Shown here: positions 51,804 to 60,847 of the stretch, in pieces
How the letters are laid out: every line of letters starts with the position of its first letter
How positions within the stretch are numbered: the stretch's first letter is position 1
Position numbers and translations under genes: made by a program
The notes under the pieces: generated by a model
Seen by the model: the letters and a program-made list of their open reading frames with translations, nothing else
Told to the model about the DNA's origin: nothing
Databases searched by the model: none
NCBI RefSeq assembly: GCF_023006325.1
Contig: NZ_JAINDF010000002.1
Coordinates: 496,001-560,000, forward strand
DNA length: 64,000 nt
DNA from: Kordiimonas marina
GTDB taxonomy: Bacteria; Pseudomonadota; Alphaproteobacteria; Sphingomonadales; Kordiimonadaceae
Direction of reading: 5' to 3'

Positions 51804-51879
51804 ACAGTTTAGATAAAACTGTATTCAAAGAGGGGGCGGCCTGCTTTTGTGTGTTTATCTAAGTCTTTGTATATAAACA
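51804..51879. promoter_or_regulatory. Two inverted repeats in the divergent tad control region
   Basis: ACAGTTT-5-AAACTGT (51804-51822) and TGTTTAT-14-ATAAACA (51852-51879) lie in the AT-rich 273-base gap between the minus-strand TadG gene and the plus-strand TadG gene. Both are perfect dyads and could bind a regulator of both operons. Confidence 0.55.
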
Positions 51880-51993
51880 AATATATGGACAGAATTTTTG
51901 CGAAAATGCCTAAACCTTTTTCCTAAAATGCATCCTTCTTGTGAACCGGTCGGTAAGGAAGTTCCGGTAGGTTGGAACTTCAGGCAAACACAC

Positions 51994-53292
51994 ATGATCA
52001 AAGAAAGTGAGTCGAGGATGCTTGGCCCATTGATCAGACGGTTCATCAAAGACGAAGGCGCAGGCACGCTGGTGATGACCGCTGTACTATTCCCCATGAT
52101 CCTGGGCTTTGGCGGCCTGGGGCTGGATGTCACCGGTTGGTACATGCAGAAGCGGGACGTCCAGAACCTTGTGGATATGGCGGCGATCGAAGCCGTCCAT
52201 ACCGGTAACTATTATTCGGGCAGTGGGCTTGCGGACAAGGTGAACACCTTTCTGACCCATTACGGCCTGAACGCCTCCACCGATACCGTCACCTTCAATT
52301 CACCGCCCACAAGCGGGGATTATGTCGGCAAGAACGGCTTTATGGAGGTGATCATCAGCAGGAAGGTCACCTTGAACTTCCTGTCGGCCTTTTATGGTCT
52401 GTCCGGCAATAACCTGACTGTCAATGTGGCGGCGCGTGCGGTCGCGGGTACGCTGATCATCGGGACGCAATGTATTGTGGCGCTGGATAAGACAGCCGAC
52501 CGCGCGCTCGAATTCTCCGGCTCGGCTGAGGTTGTGGCCGAATGCGGCGTGGCGTCCAACAGTACGAGCGGCCAGTCCATCTATGTTGGCGGTAACGCCA
52601 GCCTGACGGCTGACCCCGCGATGGCCGTGGGCGATATCGTTGTCTCCGGCTCGGCGACGCTGGTGACCAACAGCCCGCTGCAAACTTTCGCGCAGCCGAC
52701 CAAGGACCCTTATGCCAACCTGCCGATTCCGCCGATCTCGGCCTGTGATGTCACCGGCGCGACCACGGTGAACAACGACCAGGTCATGACACCGGGCCGA
52801 TACTGTGGCGATATTAACGTCAAGGGCTCCAACGTTACGTTCGAGCCCGGCACCTATGTCATCGACGGCGGCAGTTTCATCGCCAACGCGGGCGCCCAGT
52901 TTGCGGGTAATGGTGTCACCTTCATCCTGACGGGGGACACACCGTCGGATGTCGGCACGGTCAGTATCAACGGCGGCTCTAAGGCTGACCTGGTGGCGCC
53001 CACGAGCGGCGACTATGAAGGCATCCTGGTTTATCAGGACCCGAAGGCCGACTACAGGACCAGCACGGGCAAGTTTCTCGGGGGGGCCGACCTGCTGTTC
53101 GACGGCGTCATCTATATGCCGAGTAGCGACATTCAATTTTCCGGCGGGGCGGCGAGTGATCCGTCCTGTATGCAGATTTTCGGCGCGACGGTTACGTTCG
53201 AGGGCAGCAGCACGGTGGGCAACAGCGATGCCATCTGCCAATCCCTCAATATGGACGTGAGCCCGCAAATCCGGATCCAGTTGGTGGAGTGA
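51994..53292 (+). CDS. TadG-like pilus protein without VWA domain
   Basis: Start uncertain: ATG 51994 (MIKESESR) or ATG 52018. About 432 residues: FIKDEGAGTLVMTAVLFPMI and LGLDVTGWYMQKRDVQNLVD form the TadG N-terminus, and a long beta-rich region follows (VVSGSATLVTNSPLQTFAQP; NVTFEPGTYVIDGGSFIANA), like right-handed beta-helix surface proteins. It begins a second, plus-strand minor pilin operon. Confidence 0.85.
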   Translation: MIKESESRMLGPLIRRFIKDEGAGTLVMTAVLFPMILGFGGLGLDVTGWYMQKRDVQNLVDMAAIEAVHTGNYYSGSGLADKVNTFLTHYGLNASTDTVTFNSPPTSGDYVGKNGFMEVIISRKVTLNFLSAFYGLSGNNLTVNVAARAVAGTLIIGTQCIVALDKTADRALEFSGSAEVVAECGVASNSTSGQSIYVGGNASLTADPAMAVGDIVVSGSATLVTNSPLQTFAQPTKDPYANLPIPPISACDVTGATTVNNDQVMTPGRYCGDINVKGSNVTFEPGTYVIDGGSFIANAGAQFAGNGVTFILTGDTPSDVGTVSINGGSKADLVAPTSGDYEGILVYQDPKADYRTSTGKFLGGADLLFDGVIYMPSSDIQFSGGAASDPSCMQIFGATVTFEGSSTVGNSDAICQSLNMDVSPQIRIQLVE

Positions 53293-53296
53293 TGGC

Positions 53297-53800
53297 ATGA
53301 CATGGCGGCATAAAATCAGAGAGGCTAAAGCCAGGCTGGGCACACTGGGGCGCAATGAGAAGGGCTCCATCACGGTGGAGACCGCGCTCATCATGCTGGT
53401 GATCATCTTCATGGCGCTCGGTGTCCTGGACTATGGCCTCGCCTACAGCCGCAACCTGGAGCTTGCCAACGCGGTCCGTGCGGGGATGCAGTATGCCCTG
53501 GTGCGGAAACCGGTGGACGGCGACTATAGCGCCATCATCAGTGCCGTGAACACCGCGGCCCCGGTGGTAACGGCGGGGTCAGATAGGCAGGTGACAGCCA
53601 ATATGTTCTGTGCCTGCCCGGACGGCAGCTCGATCGATTGCACCGGCACCAACGGCCAGGACCTGACCTGCACGGACGGCAGCCTGCGCGGCGCCTATCT
53701 TGAGATCAAGCTCAAGGAAACCTACGCCATGTTGTTCGCCTATCCGGGGCTCGATAAAAGCCTCAACCTGTCTGAACGCGTGGTGGTGAGGCTGAATTGA
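53297..53800 (+). CDS. TadE-like minor pilin
   Basis: 167 residues: LGRNEKG followed by SITVETALIMLVIIFMALGV (TadE motif), then a periplasmic part with CACPDGSSIDCTG and LTCTDG, giving four cysteines that could form disulfides. It starts 4 bases after the TadG gene and overlaps the next TadE gene by 4 bases. Confidence 0.87.
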   Translation: MTWRHKIREAKARLGTLGRNEKGSITVETALIMLVIIFMALGVLDYGLAYSRNLELANAVRAGMQYALVRKPVDGDYSAIISAVNTAAPVVTAGSDRQVTANMFCACPDGSSIDCTGTNGQDLTCTDGSLRGAYLEIKLKETYAMLFAYPGLDKSLNLSERVVVRLN

Positions 53801-54297
53801 TGAAGGGCATGGGCATGAAACGCATGGCAGCACGAACCGCAGCATCGCTTTCCCGCGTGGCCAGGCGGTTCCGGGGCTTCCGGCGCGCCGAACGCGGCGT
53901 GGCGGCGGTCGAGTTCGCGCTGACGCTGCCCATCTATCTTGGTGCGGTTATTTTCCTTGCTGAAGTGGCGCGCATCGCCTTCACCCAGGGCGTGATCATC
54001 CACGCGGCGGAGGAAGCCACGCGCTATGCGCTCGTGCATTATAACGCCACGGTGCAGGACGTGCAGAATGAGGCGCGATCAAACCTGATCGGGCTTGACC
54101 CCAATAACCTGAACGCCATCGTCGTCACCGCGCCCGAGGACCCGACCGACCAGACCAAACTCGTCACAGTTGAAGTCCAATATACCTATACGCCTATCCT
54201 GCCGATCAATCTGTTCTTGCCAGGTGCCGACACAAATGGCATCCGTTTAACAGGAGAGTCGCGGGGCTTCATCACACAGGAAATCCCCAAGACCTGA
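53797..54297 (+). CDS. TadE-like minor pilin
   Basis: 166 residues: a long basic N-terminus (RVARRFRGFRRAERG) followed by VAAVEFALTLPIYLGAVIFL, the TadE motif, then HAAEEATRYALVHYNATVQD typical of TadE. Last gene of the plus-strand set. The three plus-strand genes mirror the three minus-strand genes 51720-49011 (one TadG-like, two TadE-like). Confidence 0.87.
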   Translation: MMKGMGMKRMAARTAASLSRVARRFRGFRRAERGVAAVEFALTLPIYLGAVIFLAEVARIAFTQGVIIHAAEEATRYALVHYNATVQDVQNEARSNLIGLDPNNLNAIVVTAPEDPTDQTKLVTVEVQYTYTPILPINLFLPGADTNGIRLTGESRGFITQEIPKT

Positions 54298-54330
54298 CAA
54301 ACGACACCCATCAGGCAGGGGAGGAATGGG

Positions 54331-55422
54331 TTGACGGACAAGGACAGGCTCCCGACCGCGGCTATTTTAGCCGACGCGAAGGAACACAGGCGCCAACCGC
54401 CGGAAGACGCGGTTTTCAATTATTTCAAAGCCGAGGACGGCGAGCAGATCCGCTTCGCCCGCTTCCCGGCCAGCCATGTACTGGAGCCCAAGGGCACGAT
54501 CATCTTCCTGCCCGGCCGTACCGAATTCATCGAAAAATTCCTTGAGGACGTCCATATCTGGAACGCGCTCGGCTTCGCCTGTGCCGCCATGGACCTTAGG
54601 GGCCAGGGCATGTCCTACCGCCCGTATCCGGACAGGGACAAGCACTATGTCCGCACGTTCGACACCCACATCGAGGACCTCAAAAGCTTCTTTGACCAGA
54701 AGCTGGTGAACAAGATGCCCAAGCCTTTCATCCTGATGGGCCATTCTGCGGGCAGCCATGTCATCCTGCGCTTTCTGGCCAAATACCCGGGCTATGCCGA
54801 GGCCGCCATCACTGTGGCGCCGATGGTGCGCATCAACGCCGGACCGCTGCCCAAGTTTGTCACCTACGGCCTGCCTTATGTGGCGCGGCATCTTGGGCTC
54901 GGCGCCGCCTATATCCCCGGCCATACCGCCTTCAAAGAAGGCCGCTGGGGCTGGCGCAAGAAGCTGACGCACGATGATGAGCGTTTCTGCGATGAGGACT
55001 TTTTCATCAAGGAGAAGGACCGGCGGCTCGCGGTTGGCGGCGCCACCTACAAATGGCTGTGGGAGGCCCTGAAGTCCTGCGACAAGCTCAACGACCAGGG
55101 TGTTCCTGAAAGCATCGAAACCCCGGTCCTGATGATCCAGGCGGGGGAGGACACCATCGTCGACAACAAGGCGCAGGCCGCCTTCGCGGAGCGGATGCCC
55201 AACGTCAAGTTCGTGGTGGTCGACGGCGCGATGCACGAAATCCTGAAGGAAAAGGATGAGTATCGGGCTGAGGTCTGGCAGGCGATCGGTGATTTCATGG
55301 ACCTGAAAGGCCGACCGGTCTTCGGCCATGAGATGCTTGTGCCCGCGCCGCAGCCTGCGCCCAGTAAGGAAGCAGCCGAAGAAGCTTCAGAAGATGCAGG
55401 CGAAGACGCGCCGTCAGCCTAG
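54331..55422 (+). CDS. Alpha/beta hydrolase, lysophospholipase-like
   Basis: 363 residues from TTG 54331, chosen because GGGGAGG lies 6 bases upstream. A serine aminopeptidase S33-type fold: IIFLPGRTEFIEKFLEDVHI, AMDLRGQGMSYR, the nucleophile elbow GHSAGSH, the acid in MLIQAGEDTIVDN and the histidine in VVDGAMHEILKE. Members hydrolyse lysophospholipids or monoglycerides. The C-terminus is an acidic, Ala/Glu-rich tail. It converges with hisN, overlapping by 9 bases. Confidence 0.88.
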   Translation: MTDKDRLPTAAILADAKEHRRQPPEDAVFNYFKAEDGEQIRFARFPASHVLEPKGTIIFLPGRTEFIEKFLEDVHIWNALGFACAAMDLRGQGMSYRPYPDRDKHYVRTFDTHIEDLKSFFDQKLVNKMPKPFILMGHSAGSHVILRFLAKYPGYAEAAITVAPMVRINAGPLPKFVTYGLPYVARHLGLGAAYIPGHTAFKEGRWGWRKKLTHDDERFCDEDFFIKEKDRRLAVGGATYKWLWEALKSCDKLNDQGVPESIETPVLMIQAGEDTIVDNKAQAAFAERMPNVKFVVVDGAMHEILKEKDEYRAEVWQAIGDFMDLKGRPVFGHEMLVPAPQPAPSKEAAEEASEDAGEDAPSA

Positions 55423-56214
55423 GATTTCACGAACCGCATCATAAAGCGCCGGGTCACCGACCGCCAGCAGGCGGCCGCGCGGGCATTCGCCCATTTCCCG
55501 GCCGTCCCAGTCGGTGGCCACACCGCCCGCGCCGCGGACGACGGGGATGAGGGCGGCCATGTCATAGGGCTTCAGCCCGGCTTCCACCACGATATCCATA
55601 TGGCCCGCCGACAAAACGGCGTAGGCGTAGCAGTCCAGCCCGTAACGCACCAGCTGGGTCTTCCCGAGGAGCGCATCGAAAAGCGGGCGTTCCTCGGCGC
55701 TAAACAGCGCCGGATCGGTGGTGGAAACAGTCGCCTTATCAAGGTTCGGGCACGCGCGGGTGTGGATCGGCGCGCCATTCAGGCTCGCGCCCCCCGGCCA
55801 ACCGAGATAGCGTTCCTTGATATAGGGCTGGTCAATGACGCCAATCAGCGGCTCGCCATCATACATGAGCGCGATCAGCGTGCCCCAGGTCGGCAGGCCG
55901 GAGATGAAGGCGCGGGTGCCGTCCACCGGGTCGAGGATCCATTCGAACCGACTGTCGGTTACCTTGCGGGGAAATTCCTCGCCGAAAATGGCGTGGTCCG
56001 GGTATTCGGATTCGATGACAGCGCGGATCGCTTCCTCCGCGCCGCGGTCGGCTGCGGTCACCGGGTCGAACACGGCGCCGGCGGCTTTGTCGGTCACGCT
56101 GATGGGCGATTTGAAATATTTTAGCGTCACCTCGGCGGCCACATCCGCCAGGCGGCAGGCGAAGGCAGTCAGGGTTTCTATTTCAGACGCGGGCAGCGGG
56201 CTGGACACGGGCAC
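55414..56214 (-). CDS. hisN: Histidinol-phosphatase, inositol monophosphatase family
   Basis: 266 residues with the family's metal sites: VTAADRGAEEAIR, FGEEFP, WILDPVDGTRAFISGLPTWG and a C-terminal AGLKPYDMAALIPVVRGAGG. Alphaproteobacterial enzymes of this type (HisN) dephosphorylate histidinol phosphate in histidine synthesis; inositol monophosphatase activity is the alternative. FISGLPTWGTLIAL fits the HisN group better. Divergent from the oxidoreductase gene. Confidence 0.85.
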   Translation of the reverse strand: MPVSSPLPASEIETLTAFACRLADVAAEVTLKYFKSPISVTDKAAGAVFDPVTAADRGAEEAIRAVIESEYPDHAIFGEEFPRKVTDSRFEWILDPVDGTRAFISGLPTWGTLIALMYDGEPLIGVIDQPYIKERYLGWPGGASLNGAPIHTRACPNLDKATVSTTDPALFSAEERPLFDALLGKTQLVRYGLDCYAYAVLSAGHMDIVVEAGLKPYDMAALIPVVRGAGGVATDWDGREMGECPRGRLLAVGDPALYDAVREILG

Positions 56215-56315
56215 TTCCTCAATTTAACTATATGGGCCAAACAGGGCGCGAACGGCTTGATCTGGCCCGGACTTTAGACCACAAATTGCCTGTCTTCGGC
56301 AACGAAAGTATCAGT

Positions 56316-57437
56316 ATGGACGTGGATTTTTTGATTATAGGTGCCGGCATTGCCGGGGCAGGGATGGCGTACCGCCTGGCGCCCAAAGGCAGCGTGGCGG
56401 TTCTGGATATGGAAGCGCAGGCGGGCTATCACACCACTGGCCGCTCCGCCGCCTTTTATGCCGAGACCTATGGCGGGCCGAAGCTGCAGCCGCTGACCAC
56501 CGCGTCCAAAGGATTCTTCCGCGCGCCCCCGGAAGGCTTTTCCGAAGCCCCGCTGCAGGGGCCATTGGGCGCGATCCATATCTTCCGGGAAGACCAGCGG
56601 GAGGAGGCCGATGCGGCGCTCGCCGAAATGTCAGTGCTGCCGGGGGTGCGGGTGCTGCCCGCTGAGGAGGTGCTGCGCCGCGCGCCCTACCTGAAGCCGG
56701 ACATGCTGACCGCCGGGATCGATGACCCGGACTGCGCCAACCTCGACGTTGCCGCGCTCCACCAGGGTTACCTGAAGGGTGCCAAGGCGCACGGCGCGCA
56801 GGTCCTGCTGGAAAGCGGGCTCGAAAGCGCTGTGTATGAAGGCGGCCGCTGGCAGGTGAAAACCCGGACCGGTGCGCTGACCGCGCGGGTGCTGATCAAC
56901 ACTGCCGGGGCGTGGGCCGACCAGGTCGCCGAACGCGCGGGCGTGAAGCCGCTCGGGGTCACGCCGCTCAGGCGCACCATCGTGACCTTCAAAAACCCGC
57001 AAGGCCTGCCGTTCGACCGTCACGGCCCTGTCATCATCGATGTCGGGGAAGCCTTCTATTTCAAGCCGGAGGGCGAAGGCTATATGGTCTCCCCCGCTGA
57101 TGAAACGCCGAGCGTCCCGACAGATGCCCAGCCGGAGCTGGAAGACATCGCCGTCGCGGTCGACCATTTCGAACGCGTAACTGGCGCCACCGTTGAAAAG
57201 CTGGAGGCAAAATGGGCGGGTCTCCGCACCTTTGCGCCGGACCGCGCCCCCGTGATCGGCTTCGATGCCGACCAGCCGGCTTTCTTCTGGTCCGTGGGCC
57301 AGGGCGGCTACGGTATCCAGACCTCGCCTGCCTGGTCGGCGCTTGCCGCCACGCTCGTCCTCGGGGAAGACCTGCCCGAAGAGCTGAAGGCACACGGCGT
57401 GCGCCCGGAGCTTTATAGCCCCGCGCGCTTTCGCTAA
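56316..57437 (+). CDS. FAD-dependent amino acid-type oxidoreductase (DAO family)
   Basis: Start set at ATG 56316 (MDVDFLIIGAGIAGAGMAYR), where the FAD-binding GxGxxG motif begins; the frame is open upstream to 56232. 373 residues. DAO family features: GYHTTGRSAAFYAETYGG, a central VLINTAGAWADQVAERAGV, and a C-terminal RTFAPDRAPVIGFDADQPAF with GQGGYGIQTSPAWSALAA. The substrate is probably an amine or D-amino acid. Confidence 0.87.
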   Translation: MDVDFLIIGAGIAGAGMAYRLAPKGSVAVLDMEAQAGYHTTGRSAAFYAETYGGPKLQPLTTASKGFFRAPPEGFSEAPLQGPLGAIHIFREDQREEADAALAEMSVLPGVRVLPAEEVLRRAPYLKPDMLTAGIDDPDCANLDVAALHQGYLKGAKAHGAQVLLESGLESAVYEGGRWQVKTRTGALTARVLINTAGAWADQVAERAGVKPLGVTPLRRTIVTFKNPQGLPFDRHGPVIIDVGEAFYFKPEGEGYMVSPADETPSVPTDAQPELEDIAVAVDHFERVTGATVEKLEAKWAGLRTFAPDRAPVIGFDADQPAFFWSVGQGGYGIQTSPAWSALAATLVLGEDLPEELKAHGVRPELYSPARFR

Positions 57438-57452
57438 TTCTTTGCTGAAGCG

Positions 57453-57713
57453 TTAGTCGTTCAGGTGACGGCGGTGCCTGCGCGCCTTGGTGCTGCCGAA
57501 TACCAGCACCAGGATGACGGCGCCGACCACACCGGCAATGATTTGACCGATCATGCCGGTCGGCCCAAGGCCGAGCACGCCGAAGAGCAGCTTACCGACG
57601 ATCCCGCCCAGGATGCCGAGCACGATGTTGCCGATGGCGCCGAAGCCTTCACCCCGAAGGATGTGCCCGGCCAGAAAACCGGCGACCGCACCAATTAAGA
57701 TTGTCCACAGCAT
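57453..57713 (-). CDS. GlsB/YeaQ/YmgE family membrane protein
   Basis: 86 residues, Gly-rich with three hydrophobic segments (TILIGAVAGFLAGHILRGEG; GAIGNIVLGILGGIVGKLLF; IIAGVVGAVILVLVFG). Typical of the transglycosylase-associated family linked to envelope stress, whose biochemical role is not known. Confidence 0.9.
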   Translation of the reverse strand: MLWTILIGAVAGFLAGHILRGEGFGAIGNIVLGILGGIVGKLLFGVLGLGPTGMIGQIIAGVVGAVILVLVFGSTKARRHRRHLND

Positions 57714-57737
57714 GATGTTGTTCCCTTCCCCTAGCGT

Positions 57738-57944
57738 TTAATAACGGCTGTAACGGCGGCCATATTCCATGTCGCGCCGCATTTCCTCGTTACGGTACTG
57801 GCTGAGCGCATAAACCGCCCAGATGGCGGCGACAGGCCAGCCGATGATCGTCATCCACAGGATCATGCAGAATATACCCTGAAACGGGCGCCAGATGGTG
57901 AAAAACACCAATGGTGGGAACAAGATTGCCAGCAGCAGACGCAT
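57738..57944 (-). CDS. YqaE/Pmp3-like small membrane protein
   Basis: 68 residues with two membrane segments (LLAILFPPLVFFTIW; GIFCMILWMTIIGWPVAAIW) and a charged Arg/Tyr-rich tail. It matches the YqaE/Pmp3 family, often induced by stress and thought to affect membrane potential. It lies 24 bases upstream of the YeaQ-like gene, so both may be cotranscribed. The 234 bases upstream hold no recognisable element. Confidence 0.8.
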   Translation of the reverse strand: MRLLLAILFPPLVFFTIWRPFQGIFCMILWMTIIGWPVAAIWAVYALSQYRNEEMRRDMEYGRRYSRY

Positions 57945-58178
57945 GGCTTCCTCCTTTATCCTCGCTGTTATAGGGCCGCTGTTTTCGCGTGCCTCTTATA
58001 GAAAAGACATGGGAAAGCGGCTTGAGGGTTTCAAGAGGAAGCGTGGAGTACCCGAGGGCAAGTATTGCTCTGAAAATGTTCAGAAGCCTTTATAATTGCA
58101 TCATGATTACCAATGGGGGCATAGTTGGAGGATAAGCCTGCCGGGTATTGAGGCGAAAAGCACTACAGAGGGGGGATT

Positions 58179-59837
58179 ATGGCGGATCGGAAGCAGCAAT
58201 TGATGGACTGCTACAGGGAAATCACAAGTCAGCAACTTGAGTATGCCGACAATATCCCCGATCTGATGAAGTATGAAAACTTCGATGTTGAGTATCTGGT
58301 TGATCGTGACGCCCATTTCCAAGAATTGGATGCTATGCCTCCCCTCGACCGTGCCAATAAAGGGGCTGACGAGTGGAACTATTGGGTCCAGTGGGCACAG
58401 CTAAATGACGAACGTTGGATGGTACTAGGGACCTTTTCTGGTTACCGCTCCATCTCCCTGCGTCAGGCACCTAGAAGACAAGGCAACGTTGATTATTTTC
58501 TTTTGCATGGCATTGATTTTGCGCAAGGACAAGTACGGGATACACAGGGGCGTTATCTAGTCGCAGTGGAGTCATTTGACGAATTTATATTCCCTTGTAT
58601 CACCTCTTTTGAGAGAGCGACCTTTGCAAAGCAAGTGTCATTCGACCTGGCAGTCTTTGCCAACACAGTATATTTCTTTGACGCTTGTTTTCACAGAGAA
58701 GTGGAGTTTTCTGGTGCCCATTTTTTAGCAGGAGAAGCTGTCTTTGATGAGGCCTCTTTCAAAGGGTATGTTAGCTTCGTCGGAGCCCAATTCGCCGGTG
58801 TCACTTCATTTATGTGCGCTGAGTTTAGTGACAGTATAGGGCTTGAGGGCGTCTATTTTGGGGCACAGGTGAACTTCCATGAGGCATTGTTTAGAGAATT
58901 CACGTGGTTTGCAGATGCAAAATTCCTGAATGATGTGTCTTTTGAACGGGCGATTTTTTGTGGGCCAGCAAATTGGTGCAATTGTCAGTTTGAGAGGTTT
59001 TCAAATTGGAGGAGTGCATGCTTTTTAGACGAGGCCTATTTTTCGTTTAGCCAATTTGGTGCTGCGGTTGACTTCGATCATACTCTCTTTGGAAGACCTA
59101 AAAGGTTTCAAGACTTTACTCTCTACAAGGGTCTGCGGGACGATTTGAAACGAGCTTATGATTCTGCTCCGGTAGAGGGCAATGCCAGCAAATCAGTGCC
59201 CAATTTCAAGGGGACTATTTTCAGAATCCCTCCCAATCTTGGTTTCACACAGGTGGCGGAGCCGGTTGCTGAGCAGGGGCGTTGGTGGCAATGGGGCAAA
59301 ACCCTGAAGGCTATTTTCGCGAAAACTAGTCGAACGCAGGATGCAGACGCGGGGGCCAAACTGCGCCGCCTTCAAGAGCTAGCAGCGGCCGGGCACCATC
59401 ACTTAGCGGAAAAGCGCTTTTTCCGGGCCGAGCTTCTCTGTCGGCGGGGGCATGAGGCGACATCATGGCAGGAAATTGCCATGATCAACCTGTTCGAGCT
59501 ATTCAGCAAATGCGGTCTCAGCTTCTGGCGGCCGATTTTTTGGTGGGCAAATGCGTCCGTCTTTTTCGGCATCCTGTATTGGCTCAGGTCCAGCCGGTTC
59601 GGCATCGGTGGGTTATGGACCGACATGGGGCATCTGGTGAATTATACGCTCGCCAACGCCTTTCCCATTGTCGGTGTTTTCCATGCCAGCAATTCGCGGG
59701 CGGTCGATGCCCTGTTCGGGGAGGCGAACGGTGTGCCCTTCGATGTCGGGCTCATGGCAGGCGCGCATAATATCGCGTCCACCATCTTCCTGTTCTTCGC
59801 GCTCTTGGCCGTGCGGAATTATTTCAAGCTTGGCTAG
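58179..59837 (+). CDS. Pentapeptide-repeat-like protein with C-terminal membrane segments
   Basis: 552 residues, ATG preceded by GGGGGGA. Residues about 130-310 contain degenerate A(D/N)F-type five-residue repeats centred on Phe (FERATFAKQVSFDLAVF; FDEASFKGYVSFVGAQF), which form a right-handed beta-helix. The C-terminal 120 residues have three or so hydrophobic segments (PIFWWANASVFFGILYW; NIASTIFLFFALLAV). The 5' two-thirds is clearly more AT-rich than the 3' part and the flanks, which suggests transfer or a fusion. Function unknown; related proteins are found in defence and envelope contexts. Confidence 0.8.
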   Translation: MADRKQQLMDCYREITSQQLEYADNIPDLMKYENFDVEYLVDRDAHFQELDAMPPLDRANKGADEWNYWVQWAQLNDERWMVLGTFSGYRSISLRQAPRRQGNVDYFLLHGIDFAQGQVRDTQGRYLVAVESFDEFIFPCITSFERATFAKQVSFDLAVFANTVYFFDACFHREVEFSGAHFLAGEAVFDEASFKGYVSFVGAQFAGVTSFMCAEFSDSIGLEGVYFGAQVNFHEALFREFTWFADAKFLNDVSFERAIFCGPANWCNCQFERFSNWRSACFLDEAYFSFSQFGAAVDFDHTLFGRPKRFQDFTLYKGLRDDLKRAYDSAPVEGNASKSVPNFKGTIFRIPPNLGFTQVAEPVAEQGRWWQWGKTLKAIFAKTSRTQDADAGAKLRRLQELAAAGHHHLAEKRFFRAELLCRRGHEATSWQEIAMINLFELFSKCGLSFWRPIFWWANASVFFGILYWLRSSRFGIGGLWTDMGHLVNYTLANAFPIVGVFHASNSRAVDALFGEANGVPFDVGLMAGAHNIASTIFLFFALLAVRNYFKLG

Positions 59838-59846
59838 GCTCGTGCC

Positions 59847-60284
59847 TCACGCTGCTTTGAAGCTGGCCAGGCGCTCCTGGTACCATTTGGGGAAGCCATA
59901 GCTGCGGGCGGATTCCAGGATACGCTCCACATAGGCCGGGTCCGCCTTCCCTGCTTCCATTTCATGGCAGATATAGACCATGGCAGGCACGGTCTTGCCG
60001 CCGCGGGTATGCACGATCACCGCTTCCGGGTTATAGACATGGCCCTTCAGGGTATCGGTGGCGTGGCGGTAAATCTGGTCCAGCTCATCATGGGTGAGGT
60101 TGGCGAGAATGCCGTAAACCACGCCGTCGCCGCCTTCCACGAGGTTGGCGAGCGGCTTGACCTCAATCACGAAACCATGGATGGCTGCAGGCGCGAACGC
60201 GCGGCGTTTGATGCCGGCTTCTTCAAGCGCGGACAGGTTGATGTAGGACCCGTAAAAAAACACTTGGACCTTACGTGCGGCCAT
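59847..60284 (-). CDS. Gamma-glutamylcyclotransferase-like (AIG2/ChaC fold) protein
   Basis: 145 residues with the family's N-terminal FFYGSYINLSALEEAGI (YGS-type loop) and GVVYGILANLTHDELDQIYR. The acid residue of the fold is likely Glu67 region. These enzymes release 5-oxoproline from gamma-glutamyl amines. It ends 9 bases from the pentapeptide-type gene, on the opposite strand. Confidence 0.8.
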   Translation of the reverse strand: MAARKVQVFFYGSYINLSALEEAGIKRRAFAPAAIHGFVIEVKPLANLVEGGDGVVYGILANLTHDELDQIYRHATDTLKGHVYNPEAVIVHTRGGKTVPAMVYICHEMEAGKADPAYVERILESARSYGFPKWYQERLASFKAA

Positions 60285-60388
60285 AGTGGTACTTCTCCCT
60301 CAAATATTTGCGGCACACAGATCATGTTAACCGTGTACCGTCAAACTGTTTTTCGTGCCCAGGGGTGTGCCGGGGCAGGCTTTGCCGG

Positions 60389-60694
60389 TCAGCGCTTGGC
60401 TGGCTTAAATGGCTCGGCCGTGTAGCGCTGGACATTGATTGCCAGCACCTGAATGTCTGCTAGCGCCTTCCGGAACAAGACCGTATAAGGCGCTTTCATA
60501 TGGCGGATCAGCGCTTCCTGCGCTTCCCATTCCTCATAGACCCGGAACAGGCCGGGGATGTCGATATCCTCGCTGATGTCATAGCGAAGATTGCCGAACT
60601 CACGGCGGCTGGCGGTCACGAACTCGACACAGGCTTCCAGTGCCTCGTGCCGGTATTCCGGCGCGACCTCAATGGTGCCGGCAACGATGATCAC
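60389..60694 (-). CDS. ABM-domain monooxygenase-like protein
   Basis: Start set at GTG 60694, which has AGGAGG six bases upstream; an earlier ATG at 60727 lacks such a site. 101 residues with the antibiotic biosynthesis monooxygenase ferredoxin-like fold: VAGTIEVAPEYRHEALEACV, then CVEFVTASRREFGNLRYDIS and FRVYEEWEAQEALIRHMKAP. Such proteins degrade quinones or haem, or are of unknown role. Confidence 0.83.
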   Translation of the reverse strand: MIIVAGTIEVAPEYRHEALEACVEFVTASRREFGNLRYDISEDIDIPGLFRVYEEWEAQEALIRHMKAPYTVLFRKALADIQVLAINVQRYTAEPFKPAKR

Positions 60695-60799
60695 CTTGCC
60701 CCTCCTCGGACCCTTCCACCTGTCCATTCATTTCGGAGACACAATAACCCCTAATATCTTAAGGGGAAGTTGACGGCGTGCGGCTGGGGCTGAAACGAA

Positions 60800-60827
60800 A
60801 AAGCCCCGGCGCGGTGGCCGGGGCTTT
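60800..60827 (-). terminator. Terminator of typA
   Basis: AAAGCCCCGGC and GCCGGGGCTTT form an 11-bp stem with a six-base loop, and T residues follow on the minus strand. It lies 20 bases after the typA stop. Confidence 0.88.
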
Positions 60828-60847
60828 GGTGTTTTTATGCGCGCCGC

